Assembly (NCBI RefSeq): GCF_000720475.1
Contig: NZ_JOAP01000021.1
Coordinates: 72,339 to 136,338, forward strand
Reading direction: 5' to 3'
Length of the DNA: 64,000 bases
Source of the DNA: Streptomyces aureocirculatus
GTDB taxonomy: Bacteria; Actinomycetota; Actinomycetes; Streptomycetales; Streptomycetaceae
The notes beneath the pieces were generated by a model that saw only the letters and a program-made list of their open reading frames with translations, did not search any database and was not told the DNA's origin. Made by a program: the position numbers and the translations under genes. Positions 25,864 through 33,527 of this stretch are shown here, in pieces (within the stretch, counting starts at the first letter, position 1; the number at the start of each line of letters is the position of its first letter).

Positions 25864-26327
25864 ACACCGTGGCCGCGCGGATACGTGCGTGGGGCGACGC
25901 CCGCCGGGGCCGTCTGGACGACCGGGGCTCGGGCGCGGGCGCCGTCATCGTCTTCGCGCTCGTCTTCCTCACCCTGTCCGCGTTCGTGATCGACGGCGGC
26001 CTTTCCATCTCCAAGCGCGAACGCGCCGCCGACATCGCCGAACAGGCCGCCCGCTACGCCGCCCAGGACCTCGACACGGAGGGCCTGTACGAGGGCGCGG
26101 AGGGCGCTCCCATCAACTACGAGAACTGCGGCGCCCGGGTCCAGAAGTTCGCCCGCGAGATGGGGCTCAACGGCCCCGACGTGGCGGCCACGCACTGTGT
26201 CACCGCCACCGCCGAACAGGTCGAGGTCGAGGTGCAGATGACGTACAGCCCCGTGTTCACCGGGATGTTCTTCGGCGGCGACGTGACGGTGCGGGGCCGG
26301 GCGGCGGCGGAGAACGAGGTCGGGTAG
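25860..26327 (+). CDS. TadG/TadE-like pilus-associated protein
   Basis: The 155-aa protein has a GTG start in a GTGA overlap with the previous stop. After a basic leader (RRGRLDDRGSG) comes a hydrophobic helix (AVIVFALVFLTLSAFVIDGG) and then AERAADIAEQAARYAAQ-type sequence (here KRERAADIAEQAARYAAQ), typical of TadG-like proteins. The ectodomain has cysteines at YENCGAR and THCVT. It lacks the Glu+5 of the other minor pilins. Last gene of the tight pilus operon. Confidence 0.75.
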   Translation: MNTVAARIRAWGDARRGRLDDRGSGAGAVIVFALVFLTLSAFVIDGGLSISKRERAADIAEQAARYAAQDLDTEGLYEGAEGAPINYENCGARVQKFAREMGLNGPDVAATHCVTATAEQVEVEVQMTYSPVFTGMFFGGDVTVRGRAAAENEVG

Positions 26328-26385
26328 CCGACGGCCGGGGAGTTGTCCACAGGCCCCCGCCGGGTCACGGGCACTTCCGTAACAT

Positions 26386-26480
26386 CGCCGAGTACGCACC
26401 TACTTCGCCGAGTACGCACCTGCACCGCCGAGTACGCACCTGCACGCCGAGTACGCACCTGCATCGCCGAGTACGCACCT
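26386..26480. repeat. Five direct repeats of CGCCGAGTACGCACCT
   Basis: Copies start at 26386, 26406, 26426, 26445 and 26465, with 3-4 bp between them. They end 75 bp before the LysM-BTAD gene, in its probable leader or promoter region. Confidence 0.85.
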
Positions 26481-26554
26481 ACGAACCACCCATACGTCTC
26501 TACGAACCGCCCATACACACGAGCCCACCAAGGATCAGGACCAGGAAACCCGCC

Positions 26555-29500
26555 ATGGCGCGACGTACCACCCCAAGCTCGACGGGTCCGAGGAACCGGA
26601 CGCCTCAGCCCCTGCCGGGGCGCCGGCGCTCGGCAGGGGACTTCGTCAAGGCGTTCCTCGCCTTCGTCGCCCTCGCCGCGCTGCTCGTCGGCGTGCCCGG
26701 AGCCCTCGCGTACTTCGTGGGATGGCCGCTGCCCGGCGGTTCGCCGTCCCTGGACTGGCTCAAGGAGGAGATCACGGTCACCACGTTCATCAACGTGCTG
26801 ACCGTGGTGGTCTGGCTGGCCTGGGCCCAGTTCATCGCTTGTGTGCTCGTGGAGATCAAGGCCGCGCTCTCCGGTGTGGGCATGCCGGGACGGGTGCCGG
26901 GGGCGGGGCCGAGCCAGGTGCTCGCCCGGCAGCTCGTCGCGGCGCTGCTGCTCGTGGGCGCGACGGCGGCCGGATTCGCGCCGGGCCTGTCGAACTTCGG
27001 GCAGTCCGCGGAGGACAACCACAGGCCGACCGCCGCCACCGCCCAGCAGACCCCGGGCGTCCTCGGCCAGGACCAGCGGCATGCCGCGGCGAGCGCCGCG
27101 GACGCCCTCGCCGAGCAGGCCGGTCACGCCGCGGCCCGGGCGGGCAAGGAGGGGGACACGAAGTTCTACCGCATCCAGCCCCCGGAGGGCCGCCACCACG
27201 ACTCCCTGTGGGAGATAGCGGAGCGCCACCTCGGCGACGGACGGCGGTACAAGGAGATCTACCAGCTCAACAAGGACCGTGAGCAGCCCGACGGTTCGCG
27301 GCTCTCCGAGGCCAGTCTGATCCGGCCGGGCTGGATCATGGAGATGCCCGCCGACGCGCACGGCGGTGACCTGGTGGAGATGCCCGACGAGGCGCCCAAG
27401 GTGTCGAAGGAAGTCCGCGAGCAGATCGCCGACTACGCCAAGTCCGGGGGCCAGCGGCAGGGCGGCGGCGCCCAGGAGGCGGGCGGCGACCGCAAGGTCG
27501 GCGGGGCCATCGACCGCGACACGGCCCACATCGCCATCCCCGAGCAGCGTCCTGGCGGCAGTGAGCGCGGCGACGGCCAGGGCGTCGGTGGCGACAAGGA
27601 GACGGCTGAACCCACCGCCCCCGGGTCCGGGTCCGACTCCGCATCCGACGACTCCGCCTCCGACGACTCCGCCTCAGACGACTCCGCCTCCGACGACTCC
27701 GCCTTCGGACTGCCCGAGGCGCTCATCGGCGCACCGTTGCTCGCCGCCGGACTGCTCGGCGCCCTCGGCCGCCGCCGGCGGCACGCGCTGTGGCAGTCGG
27801 CGATGGGCGCCGTCGGCCTGCGCCGCGGCATGGAGCCGCCCACGCCGACCGGCTCCGCGGCCGACGCCCAGGACGCCCTCCTCATTGGCGCCGACCCCGA
27901 GGGCGTGCGGATCCTCGACCGCTCGCTGCGCGGCCTCGCCGCCGCACTCACCGAGGAATCCCGCCCCCTGCCGACGGTGTACGCGGCCTGGCTCACCGGC
28001 GGCGATCTGCACCTCCAGCTCGCCCAGCCCTCCGGTCGGCCGCCCGCGCCGTGGCAGCCGGGACAGGACGAGACGTTCTGGACGCTCGCCCGCACGGAAG
28101 CCGAGCGGTACGGCGACGTGGACGCCGCCGCTCCCTACCCGGGCCTCGTCTGCCTCGGCACCATGGACGACTCGCGGCTGCTGCTCAACCTGGAGGCCGT
28201 GCCGGGAATCGTGTCGCTCGCCGGCACGGCGGCCGACCGGGCGGCCGTGTTCGCGTCCATCGCGGCGGAGCTCGCCACCAACGGCTGGTCGGACCGCATG
28301 ACCATCACCCTCGTCGGCTTCGGCGAGGACCTGACCCCGCTCGCGCCGAACCGGCTGCGGCACCTGGAGGACATCGAGGCGCTCATCGAGACGATGGACG
28401 CCGAGACCCGGCAGCGGCGCGGCGCACTCGGCGCGGCCGGGCACGACTCGGTGCTCACCGGCCGCACAGGACCCGCGCAGCACACCCGCTGGGCCCCGCA
28501 CCTGGTGCTGGTCGCGGACCGGCCGAGCCCCGAGGACGCCGTCACCCTGGCCGAGCTGGCCGCCGACGCGAGCCGCCTCGGCATCGGGTACGTGGTCGGC
28601 TCCGACACCGGCGAGCTGCCCGGCGCCGCCTGGGAGATGCAGATCACCGGCGAGGGCACGCTGCGCGCACCGCTGCTCGGCCTCGAACTGGTGGCACAGC
28701 AACTGCCGGAGCCGCTGCGGCGCGCCGTGGTCGAGCTGTTCGTCGACGCCGACCCCCGGCCCGGGGGCGGCGGCGACGGTTCGGACGGCGGGGCCGCGGT
28801 CGTGCCGCCGTTCCTCGTCGACGTCAGCGAACAGGGCCGCCCCGCGGTGTACGCACGGCTCGTCGGCAGTTACGAGATCATCGGCCTCGACACCCCGGAC
28901 GGCGAGCGCAGCCCGCTCCTGCACGAGGCCCTCGCGCTCCTGTTGCTGCACCGCGAAGGCGTGCACCCGCGGGTCCTCGCCTCCGCGCTGTGGCCGCGCG
29001 GGGTCACCGACGACGTCCGCGACGCCCTGGTCGACCGGCTGCGGGGCTGGCTCGGCAGCGATCCTGACGGCTCGCCGCGACTGACCGCCGACGACAACGG
29101 CCGCCTCAAGCTCGCCAAGTCCGTCGTCTCCGACCTGGACGTCCTGCGGTCGCTGTACCACGAGGCGACACAGGGCCGCGGGTCCGGCAACCGGGCCGTG
29201 CGCGGGCGGATGCTCACCGACGCGCTTGTCCTGGTGCGCGGGCCGCTCCTCGCGGACCGGCCGCAGGGGCGGTACGGCTGGCTCACGCACGAGATAGTCG
29301 ACGCCCAACTCCCGCTCCTCGTCGCGGACATCGGGCTCGCGCTGTCCGAGTTCCACCTGGAGAAGGACCGCGCCGAGAAGGCCATCGAGGCACTGAACGC
29401 CGCCCTCGGGTCCGCGCCCGCCGACGAGCGCCTGTGGAACGAACTGCTGCGGGCCACCCACGCCGTGGGCGATCCGGCCAGGCTGCAGGCCCTCGCCGTG

Positions 29501-29596
29501 GACCTGGTCGGTCGGAGCGGGGCGCGGGGGTTGCCTCCGCGTACGGAGGCGTTGCTCGACGAGTTGTCGCCGGGGTGGCGGACGGGGGCGGCGTAG
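26555..29596 (+). CDS. Membrane LysM-BTAD protein of the pilus locus
   Basis: The protein has 1013 aa. Three membrane helices (about 30-55, 75-100, 125-145) are followed by a LysM-like domain (about 205-265; DSLWEIAERHLGDGRRYKEI). A low-complexity Ser/Asp repeat (SASDD four times), another helix and a large soluble part end in a bacterial transcriptional activation domain (about 890-1005; VSDLDVLRSLYHEAT, LADIGLALSEFHL-like). The BTAD is preceded by a winged-helix-like segment (ALALLLLHREGVHPRVLASAL). The ATG at 26555 follows CCAGGAAACC. It may link wall sensing to pilus regulation; the role is inferred. Confidence 0.8.
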   Translation: MARRTTPSSTGPRNRTPQPLPGRRRSAGDFVKAFLAFVALAALLVGVPGALAYFVGWPLPGGSPSLDWLKEEITVTTFINVLTVVVWLAWAQFIACVLVEIKAALSGVGMPGRVPGAGPSQVLARQLVAALLLVGATAAGFAPGLSNFGQSAEDNHRPTAATAQQTPGVLGQDQRHAAASAADALAEQAGHAAARAGKEGDTKFYRIQPPEGRHHDSLWEIAERHLGDGRRYKEIYQLNKDREQPDGSRLSEASLIRPGWIMEMPADAHGGDLVEMPDEAPKVSKEVREQIADYAKSGGQRQGGGAQEAGGDRKVGGAIDRDTAHIAIPEQRPGGSERGDGQGVGGDKETAEPTAPGSGSDSASDDSASDDSASDDSASDDSAFGLPEALIGAPLLAAGLLGALGRRRRHALWQSAMGAVGLRRGMEPPTPTGSAADAQDALLIGADPEGVRILDRSLRGLAAALTEESRPLPTVYAAWLTGGDLHLQLAQPSGRPPAPWQPGQDETFWTLARTEAERYGDVDAAAPYPGLVCLGTMDDSRLLLNLEAVPGIVSLAGTAADRAAVFASIAAELATNGWSDRMTITLVGFGEDLTPLAPNRLRHLEDIEALIETMDAETRQRRGALGAAGHDSVLTGRTGPAQHTRWAPHLVLVADRPSPEDAVTLAELAADASRLGIGYVVGSDTGELPGAAWEMQITGEGTLRAPLLGLELVAQQLPEPLRRAVVELFVDADPRPGGGGDGSDGGAAVVPPFLVDVSEQGRPAVYARLVGSYEIIGLDTPDGERSPLLHEALALLLLHREGVHPRVLASALWPRGVTDDVRDALVDRLRGWLGSDPDGSPRLTADDNGRLKLAKSVVSDLDVLRSLYHEATQGRGSGNRAVRGRMLTDALVLVRGPLLADRPQGRYGWLTHEIVDAQLPLLVADIGLALSEFHLEKDRAEKAIEALNAALGSAPADERLWNELLRATHAVGDPARLQALAVDLVGRSGARGLPPRTEALLDELSPGWRTGAA

Positions 29597-29900
29597 GGGG
29601 GCCGCCGGGAGCGGCAACCGTTCACCGCCGCTGCGTAGGGGGCTGTGGGGGCGGCAACCGTTCATCGCCGCTGCGTAGGGGAGGGCTGCGGGGGCGGCGA
29701 CCGTTCATCGCCGCTGCGCGGCGGTGCCTCCCGCCCACCCATCCGTCACCGCCGGACCCGGGCCACCGCCCGAGCCTGCCCCGCCCCACGGCCGACAGTG
29801 ACGGGCGGGCAGGTGGGAAAATCCGTCGCGGTAGCGGCGGCACCACCCGCAACCCGCACCGAAGACCTGACCGTCGTCCCACCGACTGAAGCGGAGCGCC
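29597..29900. other. Intergenic region with direct repeats before the prepilin peptidase
   Basis: The gap is 304 bp. Its first part holds the three direct repeats at 29611-29721; the rest is GC-rich with no recognisable promoter. The ribosome site GGAGCG precedes the next ATG. Confidence 0.4.
29611..29721. repeat. Three direct repeats of about 40 bp
   Basis: GCGGCAACCGTTCA(C/T)CGCCGCTGCGTAGGGG starts at 29611 and 29651, with a variant at 29694. The spacing is 40 and 43 bp. Confidence 0.75.
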
Positions 29901-30629
29901 ATGCAGACCCTGATCGTCATCGGGGCCACCCTCTGGGGCGCGGCCACGGGCTGTCTGCTGCCCCGCGCGGCCTACCGCTTCGCGGTCCCGCCGGAGGAAC
30001 CCTGGCGGGACCGCTGCCCGAGCGGCGAGCACCAGCTCAAGGGCTGGCTGGGCCCGGCCCCGGACGAGTGCGGGGACGTGAGAGCGGCCCGCACCCGCGC
30101 CGCACTGACCGCCCTGGTCACCGCCGCGGCCTGCGCGGCCCTCGCCGCCGCCACGGGCCCCCGCCCGGAGCTCCTTGTGTGGCTGCTGCTCACCCCGCCC
30201 GGCGTCGTCCTCGCGATCGTCGACTTCGCCGTCATGCGCCTGCCGGACGTCCTGACCCTGCCGATGGCGGTAGCGGCTCTCGGCCTGCTCGGCGCGGCCG
30301 CCGCCCTGCCGGAGCACGGCGGCTCCTGGACGACGGCGGCGCTCGGCACGGCCATCCTCAGCGGCGGCTACTTCGTCCTCTTCCTGATCAACCCCAACGG
30401 CATGGCGTTCGGCGACGTCAAGCTGGCGCTGGCGCTCGGTGCCGCCCTCGGCTGGTACGGCTGGGGCGTCCTGCTGCTCGGCACGTTCACGGGCTTCGTG
30501 CTCGCGGCGGTGTACGGGGGCTGGCTCGTCGCGGTGCGCAAGGCGGGCCGCAGAACGGCGATCGCCTTCGGCCCGTTCCTTCTCGCCGGGGCGTTCGCGG
30601 GAGTCCTGCTCGGCGCGTACGCGGCGTGA
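29901..30629 (+). CDS. Prepilin peptidase (A24 family)
   Basis: The 242-aa polytopic aspartyl protease has about seven helices. The first catalytic aspartate is in AIVDFAVMRLPD, the second in GMAFGDVKLALALGA. It lacks the N-terminal cytoplasmic methyltransferase domain of PilD, as CpaA/TadV enzymes do. It should cleave the Flp pilin and TadE-like proteins encoded at 24616-26327. The GxGD motif reads AFGD here, a substitution of the first glycine. It lies 300 bp after the LysM-BTAD gene. Confidence 0.85.
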   Translation: MQTLIVIGATLWGAATGCLLPRAAYRFAVPPEEPWRDRCPSGEHQLKGWLGPAPDECGDVRAARTRAALTALVTAAACAALAAATGPRPELLVWLLLTPPGVVLAIVDFAVMRLPDVLTLPMAVAALGLLGAAAALPEHGGSWTTAALGTAILSGGYFVLFLINPNGMAFGDVKLALALGAALGWYGWGVLLLGTFTGFVLAAVYGGWLVAVRKAGRRTAIAFGPFLLAGAFAGVLLGAYAA

Positions 30630-30720
30630 GGCAGGCTCCCGCGCTCCCCACCGCAGCGGGCCCAGCGGCCTGGCGTACGCTGAAGAAGATCTGTCCGCCC
30701 CCTGACGAAAGGGACGCCCG

Positions 30721-31920
30721 GTGACCGAGAAGGCCGACCACAAGTCCGTCCTCGACCGCGCCGCAGCCGGCGGACGGATCAGCGCCGAAGAGGCGCTCGA
30801 CCTGTACCGCGACGCCCCGCTGCACGCACTCGGCGCCGCCGCCGACGCCGTACGCCGCCGTCGCTACGCGGGCACCGAGCACATCGCGACGTACATCATC
30901 GAGCGCAACATCAACTACACGAACGTCTGCGTGACGGCGTGCAAGTTCTGTGCCTTCTACGCGGCCCCGAAGGACACCAAGAAGGGCTGGACGCGCGACC
31001 TCGACGACATCCTGCGCCGCTGCGCGGAGACGGTCGAGCTCGGTGGCACCCAGATCATGTTCCAGGGCGGGCACCACCCCGACTTCGGCGTCGAGTACTA
31101 CGAGGAACACTTCTCGGCGATCAAGAAGAACTTCCCCCAGTTGGTCATCCACTCCCTCGGCGCGTCCGAGGTCGAGCACATGGCCCGCATCTCCAAGGTC
31201 ACGGTGGAGGAGGCGATCCAGCGGATCAACGCCGCCGGACTCGACTCCTTCGCGGGCGCGGGCGCAGAGCTGCTGCCCGAGCGGCCGCGCAAGGCCATCG
31301 CCCCGCTCAAGGAGTCCGGCGAGCGCTGGCTGGAGATCATGGAGACGGCGCACAACCTGGGCGTGGAGTCCACCTCCACGATGCTCATGGGCACCGGTGA
31401 GACGAACGCGGAGCGCATCGAGCACCTGCGCATGATCCGTGACGTACAGGACCGGACCGGCGGCTTCCGCGCCTTCATCCCGTACACGTACCAGCCCGAG
31501 AACAACCACCTCAAGGGCCGCACGCAGGCCTCCGTCTTCGAGTACCTGCGCATGATCGCGATCGCCCGGATCTTCCTCGACAACGTCGCCCACATCCAGG
31601 GCTCCTGGCTGACCACCGGCAAGGAGGCCGGCCAGCTCACGCTGCACTACGGGGCGGACGACCTCGGCTCGGTGATGCTGGAGGAGAACGTGGTCTCCTC
31701 CGCCGGTGCCAAGCACCGCTCCAACCTGCGCGAGATGATCGACATGATCCGCACCGCGGACCGGGTCCCGGCCCAGCGCGCCACGACGTACGAGCACCTC
31801 GTCGTGCACGACGACCCGGCCGACGACCCCGTCGACGAGCGGGTCGCCTCGCACATCTCCTCCACGGCCATCGAGGGCGGCACGGCGCACCCGGAGCTGA
31901 AGCTCCTGGCCGCGAACTAG
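30721..31920 (+). CDS. mqnC: Cyclic dehypoxanthinyl futalosine synthase MqnC
   Basis: The 399-aa radical SAM enzyme has the CxxxCxxC cluster motif near residue 70 (CVTACKFCAF), GGHHPDFGVEYYE, GAGAELL, STSTMLMGTGET and FIPYTYQPENN, all characteristic of MqnC. It cyclises dehypoxanthine futalosine to cyclic dehypoxanthine futalosine, the third step of the futalosine route begun by MqnA. The GTG start follows AAAGGGACG. The amidohydrolase-like gene begins 15 bp downstream and may be in the same transcript. Confidence 0.95.
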   Translation: MTEKADHKSVLDRAAAGGRISAEEALDLYRDAPLHALGAAADAVRRRRYAGTEHIATYIIERNINYTNVCVTACKFCAFYAAPKDTKKGWTRDLDDILRRCAETVELGGTQIMFQGGHHPDFGVEYYEEHFSAIKKNFPQLVIHSLGASEVEHMARISKVTVEEAIQRINAAGLDSFAGAGAELLPERPRKAIAPLKESGERWLEIMETAHNLGVESTSTMLMGTGETNAERIEHLRMIRDVQDRTGGFRAFIPYTYQPENNHLKGRTQASVFEYLRMIAIARIFLDNVAHIQGSWLTTGKEAGQLTLHYGADDLGSVMLEENVVSSAGAKHRSNLREMIDMIRTADRVPAQRATTYEHLVVHDDPADDPVDERVASHISSTAIEGGTAHPELKLLAAN

Positions 31921-31935
31921 CGGATCGGCGCCGCC

Positions 31936-32475
31936 TTGCTGACGCTGCACCGGGTACGCGGAGTCGGACCGTCCGAGGACGAGGCGGTCCCCGGGCACGC
32001 CGTCGTCGTCGACGGCACCCGCTTCGCGGCCGTCGGCCCGTACGAGGACCTGCTCGCCGCGTACGGCGGACGGGCCCGCGTCCGGGAGTGGGACGGGGTC
32101 CTCACGCCCGGCAGGTACGAGCCGGACGCGGTCGCCCTCCTGGAGTCCGCCTACTGGCCCGACCCCCGCGAAGCCGACGCCCTCGGCACCGAGCCCCTGA
32201 CCGGCCCGGCCCTCGCCGCCCTGGACATGACGGACACCCGCTGGGGCGCGAGCGCGAGACGCGGCATCCAACGCTTCCTGGCGACGGGCACCACGGCCCT
32301 GGCGGGCCCGTTCACCCACCCCGCGGTCCGCACGGCGGTCAACCGCTCGGGCCTCCGCGACCGCCCGGTGGCTCCGTCCCGGGCCGGAGGGGAAGCGGAC
32401 TTCGCCGTGCTGACCCCCGACGGCACCTGCCTGGCGACGGCGATCGGCGGCCGCCTGGTGCACCGACGCCGCTGA
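31936..32475 (+). CDS. Degenerate imidazolonepropionase-like amidohydrolase
   Basis: The protein has about 179 aa from a TTG start, whose choice is weak. The N-terminal strand region ([28 protein letters not shown], shown here only as an opening) and C-terminal [10 protein letters not shown] resemble the flanking beta-sandwich of amidohydrolases. However, the catalytic barrel with its HxH metal motif is missing: the middle has [12 protein letters not shown], where PGxVNxHxH would be expected. It directly follows mqnC. It is probably a shrunken, non-catalytic homologue; a role in menaquinone synthesis is not established. Confidence 0.6.
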   Translation: MLTLHRVRGVGPSEDEAVPGHAVVVDGTRFAAVGPYEDLLAAYGGRARVREWDGVLTPGRYEPDAVALLESAYWPDPREADALGTEPLTGPALAALDMTDTRWGASARRGIQRFLATGTTALAGPFTHPAVRTAVNRSGLRDRPVAPSRAGGEADFAVLTPDGTCLATAIGGRLVHRRR

Positions 32476-32517
32476 GTCACGGGGCAAGCCGAGGCGCGGG
32501 GCAAGGTGGCGCCCCAA

Positions 32518-32539
32518 AGGGGCGCGGGGAACTGCGCGA
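32518..32539 (+). repeat. Copy of the AGGGGCGCGGGGAACTGCGC repeat
   Basis: This 22-base sequence also occurs at 6822-6842 and, inverted, at 6918-6938. It lies just after the amidohydrolase-like stop. No inverted partner is visible here. Confidence 0.8.
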
Positions 32540-32659
32540 GCAACCACAGAGCTCCCGCACCCGCCAGGGACCAGAACCCGGCAGACGCCCCCGCGAAGAA
32601 GCCCGCCGCAGGCGAAGGCCACCGCCAAGACAGAAGACCGGCCTGACACAATGGGCCGG

Positions 32660-33355
32660 GTGACCCGAGCTTCCTTGGACAAGCAGCCGCACGAAGTCGC
32701 TTCGATGTTCGACGACGTGGCGGAACGGTACGACCTGACCAACGACGTGATCTCGCTCGGTCAGGCCAGGCTCTGGCGCAAGGAGGTCGCCCGCGCCGTC
32801 GACGCCCGCCCCGCGCAGAAGGTCCTCGACCTCGCCGCCGGGACAGCCACGTCGTCGGGCCCCTTCGCGCGGGCGGGCGCGTACGTCGTCCCGTGCGACT
32901 TCTCGCTCGGCATGCTGCGCGTCGGCAAGCAGCGGCACCCGTGGATGCCGTTCACCGCGGGCGACGCGATGAAGCTGCCGTTCAAGGACGACACCTTCGA
33001 CGCCGTCACGATCTCCTTCGGCCTGCGCAACGTCCAGGACACCGACGCCGCGCTGCGCGAGATGTACCGCGTGACCCGGCCCGGCGGACGCGTCGTCATC
33101 TGCGAGTTCTCCGAGCCCACGTGGGGGCCGTTCCGCACGGTCTACATCGAGTATCTGATGCGCGCGCTGCCGCCCGTCGCGCGCACGGTCTGCTCCAACC
33201 CGGACGCGTACGTCTATCTCGCCGAGTCCATCCGCTCCTGGCCCAACCAGCCCCAGCTCGCCGCGCGGTTGCGGGACGCCGGCTGGTCGAAGGTGGCCTA
33301 CCGCAATCTGACGGGCGGAGTCGTCGCGCTGCACCGGGGATTCAAGCAGGGCTAG
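32660..33355 (+). CDS. menG: Demethylmenaquinone methyltransferase MenG (UbiE family)
   Basis: The protein has 231 aa from a GTG at 32660; an ATG at 32651 would add three residues. It is a class I SAM methyltransferase of the UbiE/COQ5 family: [31 protein letters not shown] for SAM binding, [11 protein letters not shown] and an [15 protein letters not shown] segment. It methylates demethylmenaquinone to menaquinone at the membrane surface. It follows mqnC by one small gene. A terminator hairpin lies at 33422-33448. Confidence 0.93.
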   Translation: MTRASLDKQPHEVASMFDDVAERYDLTNDVISLGQARLWRKEVARAVDARPAQKVLDLAAGTATSSGPFARAGAYVVPCDFSLGMLRVGKQRHPWMPFTAGDAMKLPFKDDTFDAVTISFGLRNVQDTDAALREMYRVTRPGGRVVICEFSEPTWGPFRTVYIEYLMRALPPVARTVCSNPDAYVYLAESIRSWPNQPQLAARLRDAGWSKVAYRNLTGGVVALHRGFKQG

Positions 33356-33421
33356 CCGCACCGGCTTCCCGCAAGGGAGTTGACGGGAACCGTACGGCGG
33401 AGAAGATGTGTCAGTTGATAT

Positions 33422-33448
33422 ATCCCGGCCACGTGCTGTGGCCGGGAT
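33422..33448 (+). terminator. Terminator hairpin after menG
   Basis: ATCCCGGCCAC (33422-33432) pairs with GTGGCCGGGAT (33438-33448) across a 5-nt loop. No long T run follows, as is common in Streptomyces. Confidence 0.7.
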
Positions 33449-33527
33449 GTGACGGTCGGCGTTCACCGGCCACGTCCCCACATCCTTCTTCCCACGTTCC
33501 TCACACTCCCCATAACGGAGCTACCCG

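Noticed and set aside
26386..26480. CRISPR array
   Set aside because: The repeats are 16 bp with only 3-4 bp between copies, too short for spacers, and no cas gene is present.
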